The notes below the pieces were generated by a model. The model worked only from the letters and a program-made list of their open reading frames with translations, was not told the DNA's origin and made no database searches. Of a stretch of 64,000 nucleotides of DNA, positions 41,868-49,704 are shown piece by piece (positions within the stretch are counted from its first letter, which is position 1; the number at the start of each line of letters is the position of its first letter). The position numbers were made by a program, and so were the translations under genes. Source of the DNA: Chitinophagaceae bacterium UBA1953 (GTDB lineage Bacteria > Bacteroidota > Bacteroidia > Chitinophagales > Chitinophagaceae); assembly GCA_002336115.1 (NCBI GenBank), contig DDEN01000017.1, positions 161,406 to 225,405 of the forward strand, in the 5' to 3' direction.

Positions 41868-41948
41868 TGTAAGTAGTAAGTTATAGGTTTTAAGCAACCT
41901 CTTTTCCCGGAAACTTCTTACTACTTATAACATATAACTTACAACTCC
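41868..41948. repeat. Word-like inverted repeat GTAAGT..TTATAAC
   Basis: AGTTGTAAGTAGTAAGTTATAGG on one side and CTTACTACTTATAACATATAACTTACAAC on the other (read in parts) form a loose inverted repeat of GTAAGT/AGTAAG words. It fills the gap before the radical SAM gene and touches its start. Confidence 0.6.
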
Positions 41949-43247
41949 ATGATTTTACAACAATCTCCTTTCCTGCTATATTCCGACGGTAACGGAAATA
42001 TTTTTGAAGACACTTCTTTGTACGCCATTGGACGAGAAGGCTGGGATGCATTTCCCGTTGATGTGGAAGACTGGATTGAATTACCCGATGGTGGAAATTT
42101 ATATGAATTGCCCGGACGCAAAGGAATTGGCATTGATGTAAACACAGGTGAAATGCGTTTGTGCGAAAAAGGCTGGGCCGTTGCTGCCTTTGTACCACCT
42201 GCACATACAAGTCTCTACATCGCCGCTTTTGAAACAGAGCCCGGTGCTGAGACTTTGCCGCTTTTCTGCTATACTGCTGCCGGCTGGCTTGATAATAAAT
42301 TCTATGTTACTGCTCTTCGCATTGAACAGGACATTCGCCAGGAATGTGCCGGTTACGATGAAACAAAAATTGAAAGTGGCGCAGAGCATTTATTAAAAGC
42401 TTATCCCGATAACCGCTTGGTAAAACATTTAATGGAAAACTGTTGCCAAACGTATAACTGTCCGGCTGCAAGAAACTTTGCAATGGGAAGATGGGAATGC
42501 CCGGTACCAATTTCTCCTGCATGTAACGCCAACTGCATAGGTTGCATTTCATTTCAACCACAGGAAGAAACCATTCAAAGTCCGCAGGACAGGCTTACGT
42601 TTAAACCTTATGCTGAAGAAATTGTGGAGTTCACAGTGCCACATCTTGAAACAGCCCCCTTCCCTATTATTTCGTTCGGGCAGGGATGTGAAGGCGAACC
42701 TTTGCTGATGTGGGAAACTATGCGTGCAGCCATTATTGAAATACGCAAGCATACGCAGAAAGGAAATATCAATGTAAACACCAATGGTTCAAAACCAGAT
42801 GCAGTAAAAGCATTGTGCGAAGCAGGGTTAAACTCAATACGTGTAAGTACAAACAGTGCATGCAAAGAAGTGTATGAAGCTTATTACCGCCCCAACAATT
42901 ACCAGTTTGAAGATATTGTTGAAAGCCTGAAAGTGGTCAATAGTTTTGGTGGCTGGACAAGCATCAATTATTTTGTTTTTCCGGGTATGACGGATTGTGA
43001 AGCTGAATATGAAGCATTACGAAAACTGATTAAAGAAACCGGTTTAAAGATGATTCAATGGCGCAATTTCAATATTGATCCTGATTGGTACTTACGCAAA
43101 ATTGGTTTTAATGAAACCGGCGAATTACTCGGTGTAAAACAGTTTATTGAATTAATTAAAGAAGAATTTCCTGATCTGAAGCATGGATATTTTAATCCGC
43201 CAATGGAAAGGATCAAAGGAAATTATGAAGCTGATTTTGCGCATTAG
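41949..43247 (+). CDS. Radical SAM protein with a 190-residue N-terminal extension
   Basis: 432 residues. The 4Fe-4S cluster motif is CNANCIGC (Cys192, 196, 199; CX3CX2C), placed unusually late. The radical SAM barrel follows (FKPYAEEIVEFTVPHL, IISFGQGCEGEPLLMWETM, INVNTNGSKPDAVKALCEAGLNSIRVSTN). The N-terminal 190 residues hold an uncommon domain with repeated Cys (RLCEKGW, CQTYNCPAARN) that has no family I recognise. The barrel's GQGCEGEP resembles the GGEP motif that contacts AdoMet. No nearby peptide or substrate gene stands out; a lipoprotein gene follows. Confidence 0.85.
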   Translation: MILQQSPFLLYSDGNGNIFEDTSLYAIGREGWDAFPVDVEDWIELPDGGNLYELPGRKGIGIDVNTGEMRLCEKGWAVAAFVPPAHTSLYIAAFETEPGAETLPLFCYTAAGWLDNKFYVTALRIEQDIRQECAGYDETKIESGAEHLLKAYPDNRLVKHLMENCCQTYNCPAARNFAMGRWECPVPISPACNANCIGCISFQPQEETIQSPQDRLTFKPYAEEIVEFTVPHLETAPFPIISFGQGCEGEPLLMWETMRAAIIEIRKHTQKGNINVNTNGSKPDAVKALCEAGLNSIRVSTNSACKEVYEAYYRPNNYQFEDIVESLKVVNSFGGWTSINYFVFPGMTDCEAEYEALRKLIKETGLKMIQWRNFNIDPDWYLRKIGFNETGELLGVKQFIELIKEEFPDLKHGYFNPPMERIKGNYEADFAH

Positions 43248-43291
43248 ATTATGAAAGACTTTGTTAATAACTGGCAGATAGTTTATGGAAG

Positions 43292-43324
43292 TTTTGTTTG
43301 ATGGTATCTTACCATCAAACAAAA
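43292..43324. promoter_or_regulatory. Perfect 15-bp palindrome before the lipoprotein gene
   Basis: TTTTGTTTGATGGTA / TACCATCAAACAAAA with a three-base centre, between the radical SAM gene and an ATG ten bases later. The plus strand has no T-run after the right arm (AAAATTTT), so a regulatory palindrome or a weak terminator is possible. Confidence 0.5.
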
Positions 43325-43334
43325 TTTTCAGCTT

Positions 43335-43931
43335 ATGAAACAGATATTCCCCTTCTTGTTTGTATTCTTTCTTTCCTGCAGTGAAAACAAACCGCACATT
43401 CAGCAACAGCAAAATGTACCACAGGCATTGGCCGAACAAAAATCAGATGTAAGCTTATTCAGCAAACGTTCCGGCAATAACCTTGTACAGGAGCTGTATG
43501 ATGAGTTACTGAAATCGGACCCACTATTAAGTGAATTTGAAAATGCTGTAGCAGCATTACCCGGTCAAGCATCAGACTCATTGAATTATTACAAGACATT
43601 TATAGACAAGAATGATCAGTATTACATTTCGTCTGAAACTTACATTGCACAAATAAAAGATTCTGTACTGAAAACAAGGTTAAAAGCTTTATTTACTGAA
43701 AGTAAATTAAAAGCTGAGCATGCTTTGGCTGTACAAAAAGCCCTGGTGGATGAAATTGAAGCAAAAAACAGCAAACTTTCCGATTTGCATAATGCTGTAA
43801 AACTTACAGCAACCTTAACCATAATGGAAAAATATCAGAAAGAAAATCAGCCGGCAGTTTATCCAATGAAAGCCATTAGCAAAAAATACGATATACTTAT
43901 AAACAAAGCCGATTCACTTATAAAAAAATAA
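43335..43931 (+). CDS. Helical lipoprotein, unknown
   Basis: 198 residues; lipobox FFLSCS (Cys16). The mature part is largely helical and charged with coiled-coil character (TRLKALFTESKLKAEHALAVQKALVDEIEAKN), ending KADSLIKK. No family recognised. Its start is only 10 bases after a palindrome, and it is in the same direction as the radical SAM gene. Confidence 0.65.
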   Translation: MKQIFPFLFVFFLSCSENKPHIQQQQNVPQALAEQKSDVSLFSKRSGNNLVQELYDELLKSDPLLSEFENAVAALPGQASDSLNYYKTFIDKNDQYYISSETYIAQIKDSVLKTRLKALFTESKLKAEHALAVQKALVDEIEAKNSKLSDLHNAVKLTATLTIMEKYQKENQPAVYPMKAISKKYDILINKADSLIKK

Positions 43932-44008
43932 AGCAACTCTTTTGCCTTATTCCCGAAATCTTACATAAGCGGTTTTGCATGCTTAATTGTTTTGTACATT
44001 TTTAACAA

Positions 44009-44950
44009 ATGAACCAATCAACAGCAGGCCAAAAACATTTCATTACAGGAATTTTACTGGCTGTTGCGGCTGCTGTAATATGGAGCGGGAACTTTATTAT
44101 TGCCCGTGCCGTTATTAAAGATATTCCACCCGTAGCACTGGCATTTTTTCGTTGGCTTACCGCTGTGCTTGTTATACTTCCTTTTGCATGGAAGTATATT
44201 TCACCAGCCTGGGCAATAGTTAAACAACATAAATTATATTTTTTCGGTATTTCATTTGTCGGCATCAGTTTGTTTAACACACTTGTATATGTTGCAGGGC
44301 ATACATCAACAGCCATTAACCTTGCATTAATTGGCACAACTTCTTCGCCGGTAATGTCAGTCATTCTTGCACATTATTTTCTCAAAGAACATATTAGCTG
44401 GCAAAGGGTTTTAAGTATTACGCTGTGCATATCGGGGATTTTATTTTTACTTAGTAACGGAAGCCTGTACAATCTTTTTCACCTCCATTTCACCAGTGGT
44501 GATGGATGGATGCTGCTTGCCGCTCTGAGTTTTGCTGTTTATAATATTTTTGTGAGAAAAAAACCAGTCGGCATATCCCCTGTTGGTTTTCTTTTTTTTA
44601 CTTTCTTAATTGGCACCGTACTTCTTTTACCCGCTTACATAGTTGAATCAACATTCAGCAAACCGGTAAACTGGAGCATCAATACTGTTGCTGTATTTTT
44701 TTACCTTGGAGCAGGAGCTTCAGTATTATCGTTTCTCTTATGGAACCGGAGCATCAGGGAAATGGGTGCCGGACGTACAGCCTTGTTCGGCAATTTAATT
44801 CCTGTTTTCAGCAGCATTGAAGCGGTATTAATGCTTGATGAAAAAATTACTTATATCCATATTATCAGTTTCCTTTTGATTATTGTTGGATTGGTGGTTG
44901 ATAATGCAGGTGTGAGGCGTGAGGCGTCAGTCGTCAGGCATCAGTCGTGA
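44009..44950 (+). CDS. EamA-family (DMT) transporter
   Basis: 313 residues with ten hydrophobic helices in two EamA repeats. Repeat 1 has ITGILLAVAAAVIWSGNFIIARA and PPVALAFFRWLTAV; repeat 2 has SFAVYNIFVRK..GISPVGFLFFTFLIG and GAGASVLSFLLWN, ending in a helix (FLLIIVGLVVDN). DMT exporters move small metabolites such as amino acids. The last codons run into a word-like repeat (GTGAGGCGTGAGG), so the C-terminal tail after VDNAG is probably recently altered. Confidence 0.9.
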   Translation: MNQSTAGQKHFITGILLAVAAAVIWSGNFIIARAVIKDIPPVALAFFRWLTAVLVILPFAWKYISPAWAIVKQHKLYFFGISFVGISLFNTLVYVAGHTSTAINLALIGTTSSPVMSVILAHYFLKEHISWQRVLSITLCISGILFLLSNGSLYNLFHLHFTSGDGWMLLAALSFAVYNIFVRKKPVGISPVGFLFFTFLIGTVLLLPAYIVESTFSKPVNWSINTVAVFFYLGAGASVLSFLLWNRSIREMGAGRTALFGNLIPVFSSIEAVLMLDEKITYIHIISFLLIIVGLVVDNAGVRREASVVRHQS

Positions 44951-45022
44951 GTTGCCGCAACTTCAACTACTTCGACTTCATTTAGAGATATGCTCTTCTC
45001 ACGATTCACGCCTGATGTCGTT
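44908..45022. repeat. Word-like degenerate repeat GTGAGGCGT / GTCGTCAGGC
   Basis: TGTGAGGCGTGAGGCGTCAG and GTCGTCAGGCATCAGTCGTG on one side face CTCACGATTCACGCCTGATG on the other. It begins inside the last codons of the EamA gene, which it may have extended, and forms a loose inverted repeat. Confidence 0.6.
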
Positions 45023-45100
45023 AACAATAACTTAAAAGAGTTTTTATTCTGTGTAATCTGGCATAGTTTTCCATCGTTATAATGAAAAGAATTAATTTCG

Positions 45101-45994
45101 ATGTACCAAGCACAGGCTATGCAGGCAAACGCAACAAACGAAACACAGAATAATGTCAAAGCAGGAGTAATAACACTTGTTACGCATGCTGTTTTGTTTC
45201 TTATTTTATTTCTCATTCCCGTAGCCATGACAAGTGTGGCACCGCCAGCAAATATAGCAGATGAAGGTATTGAGGTAAATCTTGGCAACAGCGATATAGG
45301 GTTTGGTGATATTCAGCCATTAGTTCCAGGCGAACCTGCACCTGAAGCACAACAACAGGAATCACCACCTCAACAACAGGTTCAACAACCGGTTGATGAG
45401 GTTGAAAAAGAAACGAGCGAAAGAGATGATGCTGATGCACCGGAAATAACCAAACCTGAAAAGAAAGTAACAACACCTGTAAAAAATACGCCGGTAACCA
45501 ACACAACAGTTACGACAAAAAAACCGTCAACCACAACCGTTGTTAACCCTACTCCTGCACCACCTAAACCCAAAGCAGTTTATACAGGAGGTACAGGAAC
45601 CGGTGGAAATAATTCCGATACGTATAACAACAGCCGCAACCAGGGTATTGCAGGTGGCAAAGGTGATCAGGGTAAACCCAATGGCAGTGCAACCAGCGAT
45701 AACTATAAAGGAAATGGCGGAGGCGGTTCTGGCGGACCGAGAGTTACAAGCGGCTCAAGAAAAATTGTGAAATATTATTCGTTTGAAGGTGATCTTGAAA
45801 AAGCAACCATCTATGCAATCGTTAGAGTTTCGCCTGATGGTAAAGGAACATTTGTTGGATTTGGAAAAAATTCAACATCTCAAAGCAAAGCCTACGCAAA
45901 TGAAATAAGCAATTACCTGCGTAATATTCAGTTTGATAAAACCGGCGAAGAATCAACCGTTACAGTTCAGTTTAATTTTAAAGTGAATGATTAA
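45101..45994 (+). CDS. TonB-like energy transducer with Pro/Thr-rich linker
   Basis: 297 residues. A cytoplasmic N-terminus (about 25 residues), one membrane helix (GVITLVTHAVLFLILFLIP), a long Pro/Gln/Thr-rich periplasmic linker (residues 85-165), a Gly/Asn-rich stretch (about 165-215) and a TonB-C-type end (KYYSFEGDLEKATIYAIVRVSPDGKGTFVGFG...VTVQFNFKVND). The C-terminal domain is atypical and short. ExbB/ExbD genes are not adjacent. The start at 45101 could also be the Met seven codons downstream. It overlaps the 59-codon gene at its 3' end. Confidence 0.75.
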   Translation: MYQAQAMQANATNETQNNVKAGVITLVTHAVLFLILFLIPVAMTSVAPPANIADEGIEVNLGNSDIGFGDIQPLVPGEPAPEAQQQESPPQQQVQQPVDEVEKETSERDDADAPEITKPEKKVTTPVKNTPVTNTTVTTKKPSTTTVVNPTPAPPKPKAVYTGGTGTGGNNSDTYNNSRNQGIAGGKGDQGKPNGSATSDNYKGNGGGGSGGPRVTSGSRKIVKYYSFEGDLEKATIYAIVRVSPDGKGTFVGFGKNSTSQSKAYANEISNYLRNIQFDKTGEESTVTVQFNFKVND

Positions 45995-46166
45995 AACATT
46001 TAAGTATCCGCTTATTTTATTTCTCATTGGCATTATTATCACATTCTTTGGTTTTATTCTAAACACACTTGATATAAGTGCAGGCAGCATTCTGCTGATT
46101 GCCGGACTTGCCTTACAAGCAATTGCATTAGGTTTTTTCTTTTACATTATTATTAAAATCAAATAA
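45987..46166 (+). CDS. Small two-helix membrane protein (59 aa)
   Basis: A 59-codon gene starting at an ATG that overlaps the last eight bases of the TonB-like gene. The translation is two hydrophobic helices (LILFLIGIIITFFGFILNTL; ILLIAGLALQAIALGFFFYIIIKIK) joined by a short DISAGS loop, with positive residues at both ends. It resembles the membrane hairpin at the start of GldL-like or small transporter subunits, but the size prevents assignment. Overlap with the TonB-like gene suggests coupled translation. Confidence 0.7.
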   Translation: MIKTFKYPLILFLIGIIITFFGFILNTLDISAGSILLIAGLALQAIALGFFFYIIIKIK

Positions 46167-46227
46167 TTCACTTGTGCCCTTATTTTTTAAGGTGAATAAC
46201 TAAGACTGTGTATTTTCCACAGCTTAC

Positions 46228-46235
46228 TATTTTTG
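46228..46235 (+). promoter_or_regulatory. TAnnTTTG box directly before the methyltransferase
   Basis: TATTTTTG ends four bases before the ATG at 46240, the same distance as for tRNA-Ser (5119-5126) and the kinase at 11626. Predicts a leaderless transcript. Confidence 0.55.
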
Positions 46236-46239
46236 CAGC

Positions 46240-47001
46240 ATGGAACAATCAGGCGAAGGCAAAAATTCGTGGTACAGGGAATGGTTTAATACCACTTATT
46301 ACCACCAGCTATATTTCAACAGAGATGAGCAGGAAGCCGCCTCGTTTATTGATGAGTTGCTCAATAAACTCAATCCTCCCAAAAATGCAAAAATGCTTGA
46401 TATTGGCTGCGGACGTGGCAGGCATTGCATTCATCTTGCATCAAAGGGATATTTCGTTACAGGCATAGATATCAGCGAAGACAGCATTGCTGCGGCAAAA
46501 AAATCTGAAGATGATAATCTTGAATTCTTTGTACATGATATGCGCCTTCCATTCCGTACAAATTATTACGAATATGCCTTTAACTGTTTCACCAGCTTTG
46601 GATTTTTCCGTACAAGAAGAGAGCACGACAGTGCCATCAGAACAATTGCAGAAGCGCTTAAAACAGATGGAACTTTTGTGATTGATTATCTTAATGCACA
46701 TTACATCGAAAATCATCTCCAGTATAAAAGTGAAGTGGAAAAAGATGGTGTGCTGTTCAGAATCACCAGATGGCTGGATGAAAATTATTTTTACAAGAAA
46801 ATAATCATTGAAGACGAAAATAATCTGGAGGAACCATTAGAGTTTACAGAACAGGTGGCTAAATTTTCTTTAGGTGATTTCAATGATATGCTGTCTTTTT
46901 CAGGTTTGCAGATACAGGAGGTTTTTGGCTCTTATAGTTTTGAACCCTATGATGTAAATAATTCTCCCAGATTAATTATTATAGCAAAAAAAACAAAATA
47001 A
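46240..47001 (+). CDS. Class I SAM-dependent methyltransferase
   Basis: 253 residues. Motif I is MLDIGCGRGRHCIHLASKG (read in parts), with GIDIS as motif II and FVHDMRLPF / YAFNCFTSFGFF as later motifs. The C-terminal part is beta-rich (LFRITRWLDENYFYKKIII). Substrate unknown. It ends exactly one base before the convergent sulfatase stop, so the two genes abut without a terminator. Confidence 0.88.
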   Translation: MEQSGEGKNSWYREWFNTTYYHQLYFNRDEQEAASFIDELLNKLNPPKNAKMLDIGCGRGRHCIHLASKGYFVTGIDISEDSIAAAKKSEDDNLEFFVHDMRLPFRTNYYEYAFNCFTSFGFFRTRREHDSAIRTIAEALKTDGTFVIDYLNAHYIENHLQYKSEVEKDGVLFRITRWLDENYFYKKIIIEDENNLEEPLEFTEQVAKFSLGDFNDMLSFSGLQIQEVFGSYSFEPYDVNNSPRLIIIAKKTK

Positions 47002-49005
47002 TCAGGGTTTTACTTTCTGACGCTGATTGTTTAACAACATCCAGCGGGCTGTTTCATAAAAAGCAATGGTTTGTACAGCCATCTTCTCTTTTGTTTTTTT
47101 ATATGCCTCGATACTAAGTACATCTTCATTAAAATGCACAGGTACCAATGTATCTTTTTGCAGATTGAGGTTCAGTATATAATAAAAATCGTTGTTCACC
47201 ATCCCTATCTTTCCTTCGTCATGATGAATAATAAATGCAAAATCATCCCCATCACCTTTACGAAGCAAATCTCTTCCCAATGTTGTATTAACATAAGGCT
47301 GATTTAGCAATCCGGCTACAGTAGGCAAGATATCAATCTGGCTCACTGCTTCAAATCTTTTTTCAGGTTTAATTAAACCCGGCGCATAAAACAATAAAGG
47401 AACATGTTCATCCGAAAGACGTTCGTTTGTCCAGGCATCGGGGTACAACGCAGCAGCATTTCCTTTTACACCATGATCGCCAACAAAAACAAATAATGTA
47501 TTACTGAACCAACTTTGCTTTTTTGCGTTTTCCATAAACTGCTGCAGGCAATAATCAAAGTAAGTCAGTGTTTCATATTCTTTCTGTGAATCAAACCCAT
47601 ATTTTTTCAATGTTTCAGGATCAACAGTTTTAATATTTACTGATGGTCTGTCTTCATCGGGTATAACAAACGGGCGATGATTATCTGCCGTCTGAATAAT
47701 AGAGAAAAAAGGCTGTTTCTGACCCGACAAAATACGGTTCGATTCTTTAAACAGATTCTTATCGCTTATACCCCATACGTTAAACTTGGGACTCTGATAC
47801 ATCCCTTCTTCATATAACTTTAAGTCCTTTACATTATTTACAAGCAAGCCTTTAAAGTTGTTAAACTCACTGTTTCCTCCAATGAAATAAAATTTCTGGT
47901 AGCCGTTAAATGAATTAATAATTGAGTATTGGTTCAGGGCTTCAGGATTTCTTGTTGAAAATTTACTCAACTGCACATCCGGAATACCGGTAAACAATGC
48001 AAACACACCACGGGCTGTGCCAAAATGAGGAGAAAAACAACGTTCGTACAACAAACCTTCTTTAGCCAGTGAATTAAAGTACGGAGTTGCATCGGTTGGA
48101 TTACCGCTCAAACTTGTTTTATACATACTGAACGATTCGCACAACACCAGCACAACATTCATTTTACGTTCGGGTTGCTGAAAATTAACTCTCCGCTGAA
48201 AGTTGAGTAACGCATTATGCTCAGGTAGCTGCAACAGTTGTTTCATCGTTTCAAACTGCCCTTTGGCGCTTCCATCATCTGCAAATGGTTTTCTGAAACG
48301 GAGTGTGGTAAAAAAATTCTCAAGCGGGTTTAATGCAAGATATGCCTTGAAATTATCGCCAAGTGTAAAAGCATCTTTCCACATCAATGGTTTTGCCGGG
48401 TTACTTCCTGAAATACCAAAGATTAATAACAGAAGCAACCACACCATACGCAATGGTTTAAATGGTTCTTTTGAAGAAACCTCAACCAACCTGTGTGTGC
48501 GTTGAAAGAAACGATAAAGCAGCCATACAAGAACGGAAAGCAAAAGAAATATCCAGAACATTGGATAAGATTGCCAAAGCATGTTCATTGAAATTCTGAA
48601 ATCTTCTATAAAGTTTAATGCGCTGGCATTCAGCCTTGTTTCAACATAATCAAAATGGCCAAAATCGGCACCATAAAAGAACAGAAGAAAACTGCTCATT
48701 ACAACAAGATAAATAGTCCATACTCTGCGATGATGCTGAGAATAAAACGGCGATAACCTGGGAATGCTGCCTATTAATAATAAAGGCACAAGTAAAATAC
48801 CTGCCCAACGCAGATCATACCTTAAACCAAGCAAAAACGAAGGAAGTGCATCTGCCAAAGAAATTTTGGCCGGGTGGAACGTAAAAAATGTTACCAGCCG
48901 CATAACTGTGAATGCAAGCATAAAAAAAACAAATAACCGCAGTACCCAGCAAGAGGTAGGTGGTAATTGAAAGCGTTTACCCATAATTTCCTTAGCAATA
49001 GCCAC
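47002..49005 (-). CDS. LTA synthase-like membrane sulfatase (phosphoglycerol transferase type)
   Basis: 667 residues. Five N-terminal hydrophobic helices (about 20-210) anchor an extracellular alkaline-phosphatase-like domain: VLVLCESFSMYKTSLSGNPTDATPYFNSLAKEG (read in parts), FGTARGVFALFTG with Thr as likely nucleophile, GGNSEFNNF, and DNHRPFVIP / FVGDHGVKG for metal binding. LTA synthases and MdoB-like enzymes transfer phosphoglycerol or phosphoethanolamine onto glycans or lipids. In Bacteroidota the substrate is likely a glycolipid or periplasmic glycan rather than teichoic acid. It stands alone on the minus strand. Confidence 0.9.
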   Translation of the reverse strand: MAIAKEIMGKRFQLPPTSCWVLRLFVFFMLAFTVMRLVTFFTFHPAKISLADALPSFLLGLRYDLRWAGILLVPLLLIGSIPRLSPFYSQHHRRVWTIYLVVMSSFLLFFYGADFGHFDYVETRLNASALNFIEDFRISMNMLWQSYPMFWIFLLLSVLVWLLYRFFQRTHRLVEVSSKEPFKPLRMVWLLLLLIFGISGSNPAKPLMWKDAFTLGDNFKAYLALNPLENFFTTLRFRKPFADDGSAKGQFETMKQLLQLPEHNALLNFQRRVNFQQPERKMNVVLVLCESFSMYKTSLSGNPTDATPYFNSLAKEGLLYERCFSPHFGTARGVFALFTGIPDVQLSKFSTRNPEALNQYSIINSFNGYQKFYFIGGNSEFNNFKGLLVNNVKDLKLYEEGMYQSPKFNVWGISDKNLFKESNRILSGQKQPFFSIIQTADNHRPFVIPDEDRPSVNIKTVDPETLKKYGFDSQKEYETLTYFDYCLQQFMENAKKQSWFSNTLFVFVGDHGVKGNAAALYPDAWTNERLSDEHVPLLFYAPGLIKPEKRFEAVSQIDILPTVAGLLNQPYVNTTLGRDLLRKGDGDDFAFIIHHDEGKIGMVNNDFYYILNLNLQKDTLVPVHFNEDVLSIEAYKKTKEKMAVQTIAFYETARWMLLNNQRQKVKP

Positions 49006-49055
49006 GAAAATATAAAGTTTTTACCGGTTTAAAGCCGCTTTCATTCATGGATACC

Positions 49056-49063
49056 TATATTTG
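49056..49063 (+). promoter_or_regulatory. TAnnTTTG box of the PAP2 gene
   Basis: TATATTTG ends seven bases before the ATG at 49071. Fits the same short box-to-start distance and a near-leaderless transcript. Confidence 0.5.
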
Positions 49064-49070
49064 ATGCGGG

Positions 49071-49643
49071 ATGCTTAAACCTTTCATAGATTTTGACCGT
49101 TCGCTTTTTTACTACATTAACAACAAATGGAGTAATGGATTATTTGATGCGGTGATGCCTTTTGCCCGAAACCAGTTTACATGGATACCGGTTTATTTGT
49201 TTCTGCTGATATTTGTTTTTACCAATTTCAGGAAAAAGGGAGGTTGGTGGGTACTGTTTTTTATCAGCACGTTTGCCCTTACCGATCTCATTAGTACACA
49301 GATAATTAAAGCTTTAGTAGAACGCCCAAGACCATGTGCCGATGCTGTAGCATCAGAAACTGTGCGCATGCTGATTCCCTGTAGTTATAGTTTTAGTTTT
49401 GTTTCATCACATGCCGCTAATCACTTTGGAATAGCCATGTTTATTTACTTAACGATGAAACATTTTGCCGGGAAATGGATATGGCTTGCTTTTGCCTGGG
49501 CATTCCTTGTATGTTACGCCCAGGTTTATGTGGGCGCTCATTTCCCTTTTGATGTTACAGGCGGCGCTTTGCTTGGCATATTTATTGGCTCACAAACCGC
49601 AAAAATTTTCAAAAAACAATTTGGTGGATTGCAGTTTAGCTGA
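49071..49643 (+). CDS. PAP2-family membrane phosphatase
   Basis: 190 residues with five to six helices. The three PAP2 motifs are recognisable: KALVERPRP (motif 1), SSHAANHF (motif 2, PSGH variant) and CYAQVYVGAHFPFDVTGG (motif 3; the usual SR is replaced by AQ, but H and D are present). Members dephosphorylate undecaprenyl or phosphatidyl lipids. Motif 3 lacking the conserved Arg may reduce activity or mark a subgroup. Followed 61 bases later by the CorC-like gene. Confidence 0.88.
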   Translation: MLKPFIDFDRSLFYYINNKWSNGLFDAVMPFARNQFTWIPVYLFLLIFVFTNFRKKGGWWVLFFISTFALTDLISTQIIKALVERPRPCADAVASETVRMLIPCSYSFSFVSSHAANHFGIAMFIYLTMKHFAGKWIWLAFAWAFLVCYAQVYVGAHFPFDVTGGALLGIFIGSQTAKIFKKQFGGLQFS

Positions 49644-49683
49644 CAGATAACTGTGGCTTAACGCTTACATTGCCAAAGCTTTG

Positions 49684-49691
49684 TACATTTG
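49684..49691 (+). promoter_or_regulatory. TAnnTTTG box of the CBS/CorC gene
   Basis: TACATTTG, 13 bases before the ATG at 49705. Its location inside the open frame from the upstream TTG (49681) argues against that start. Confidence 0.5.
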
Positions 49692-49704
49692 CACTTTCAT
49701 TATA

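Noticed and set aside
45082..45153. 23-codon frame overlapping the TonB-like start out of frame
   Set aside because: Very short, no conserved feature; possible leader peptide but no support beyond position.
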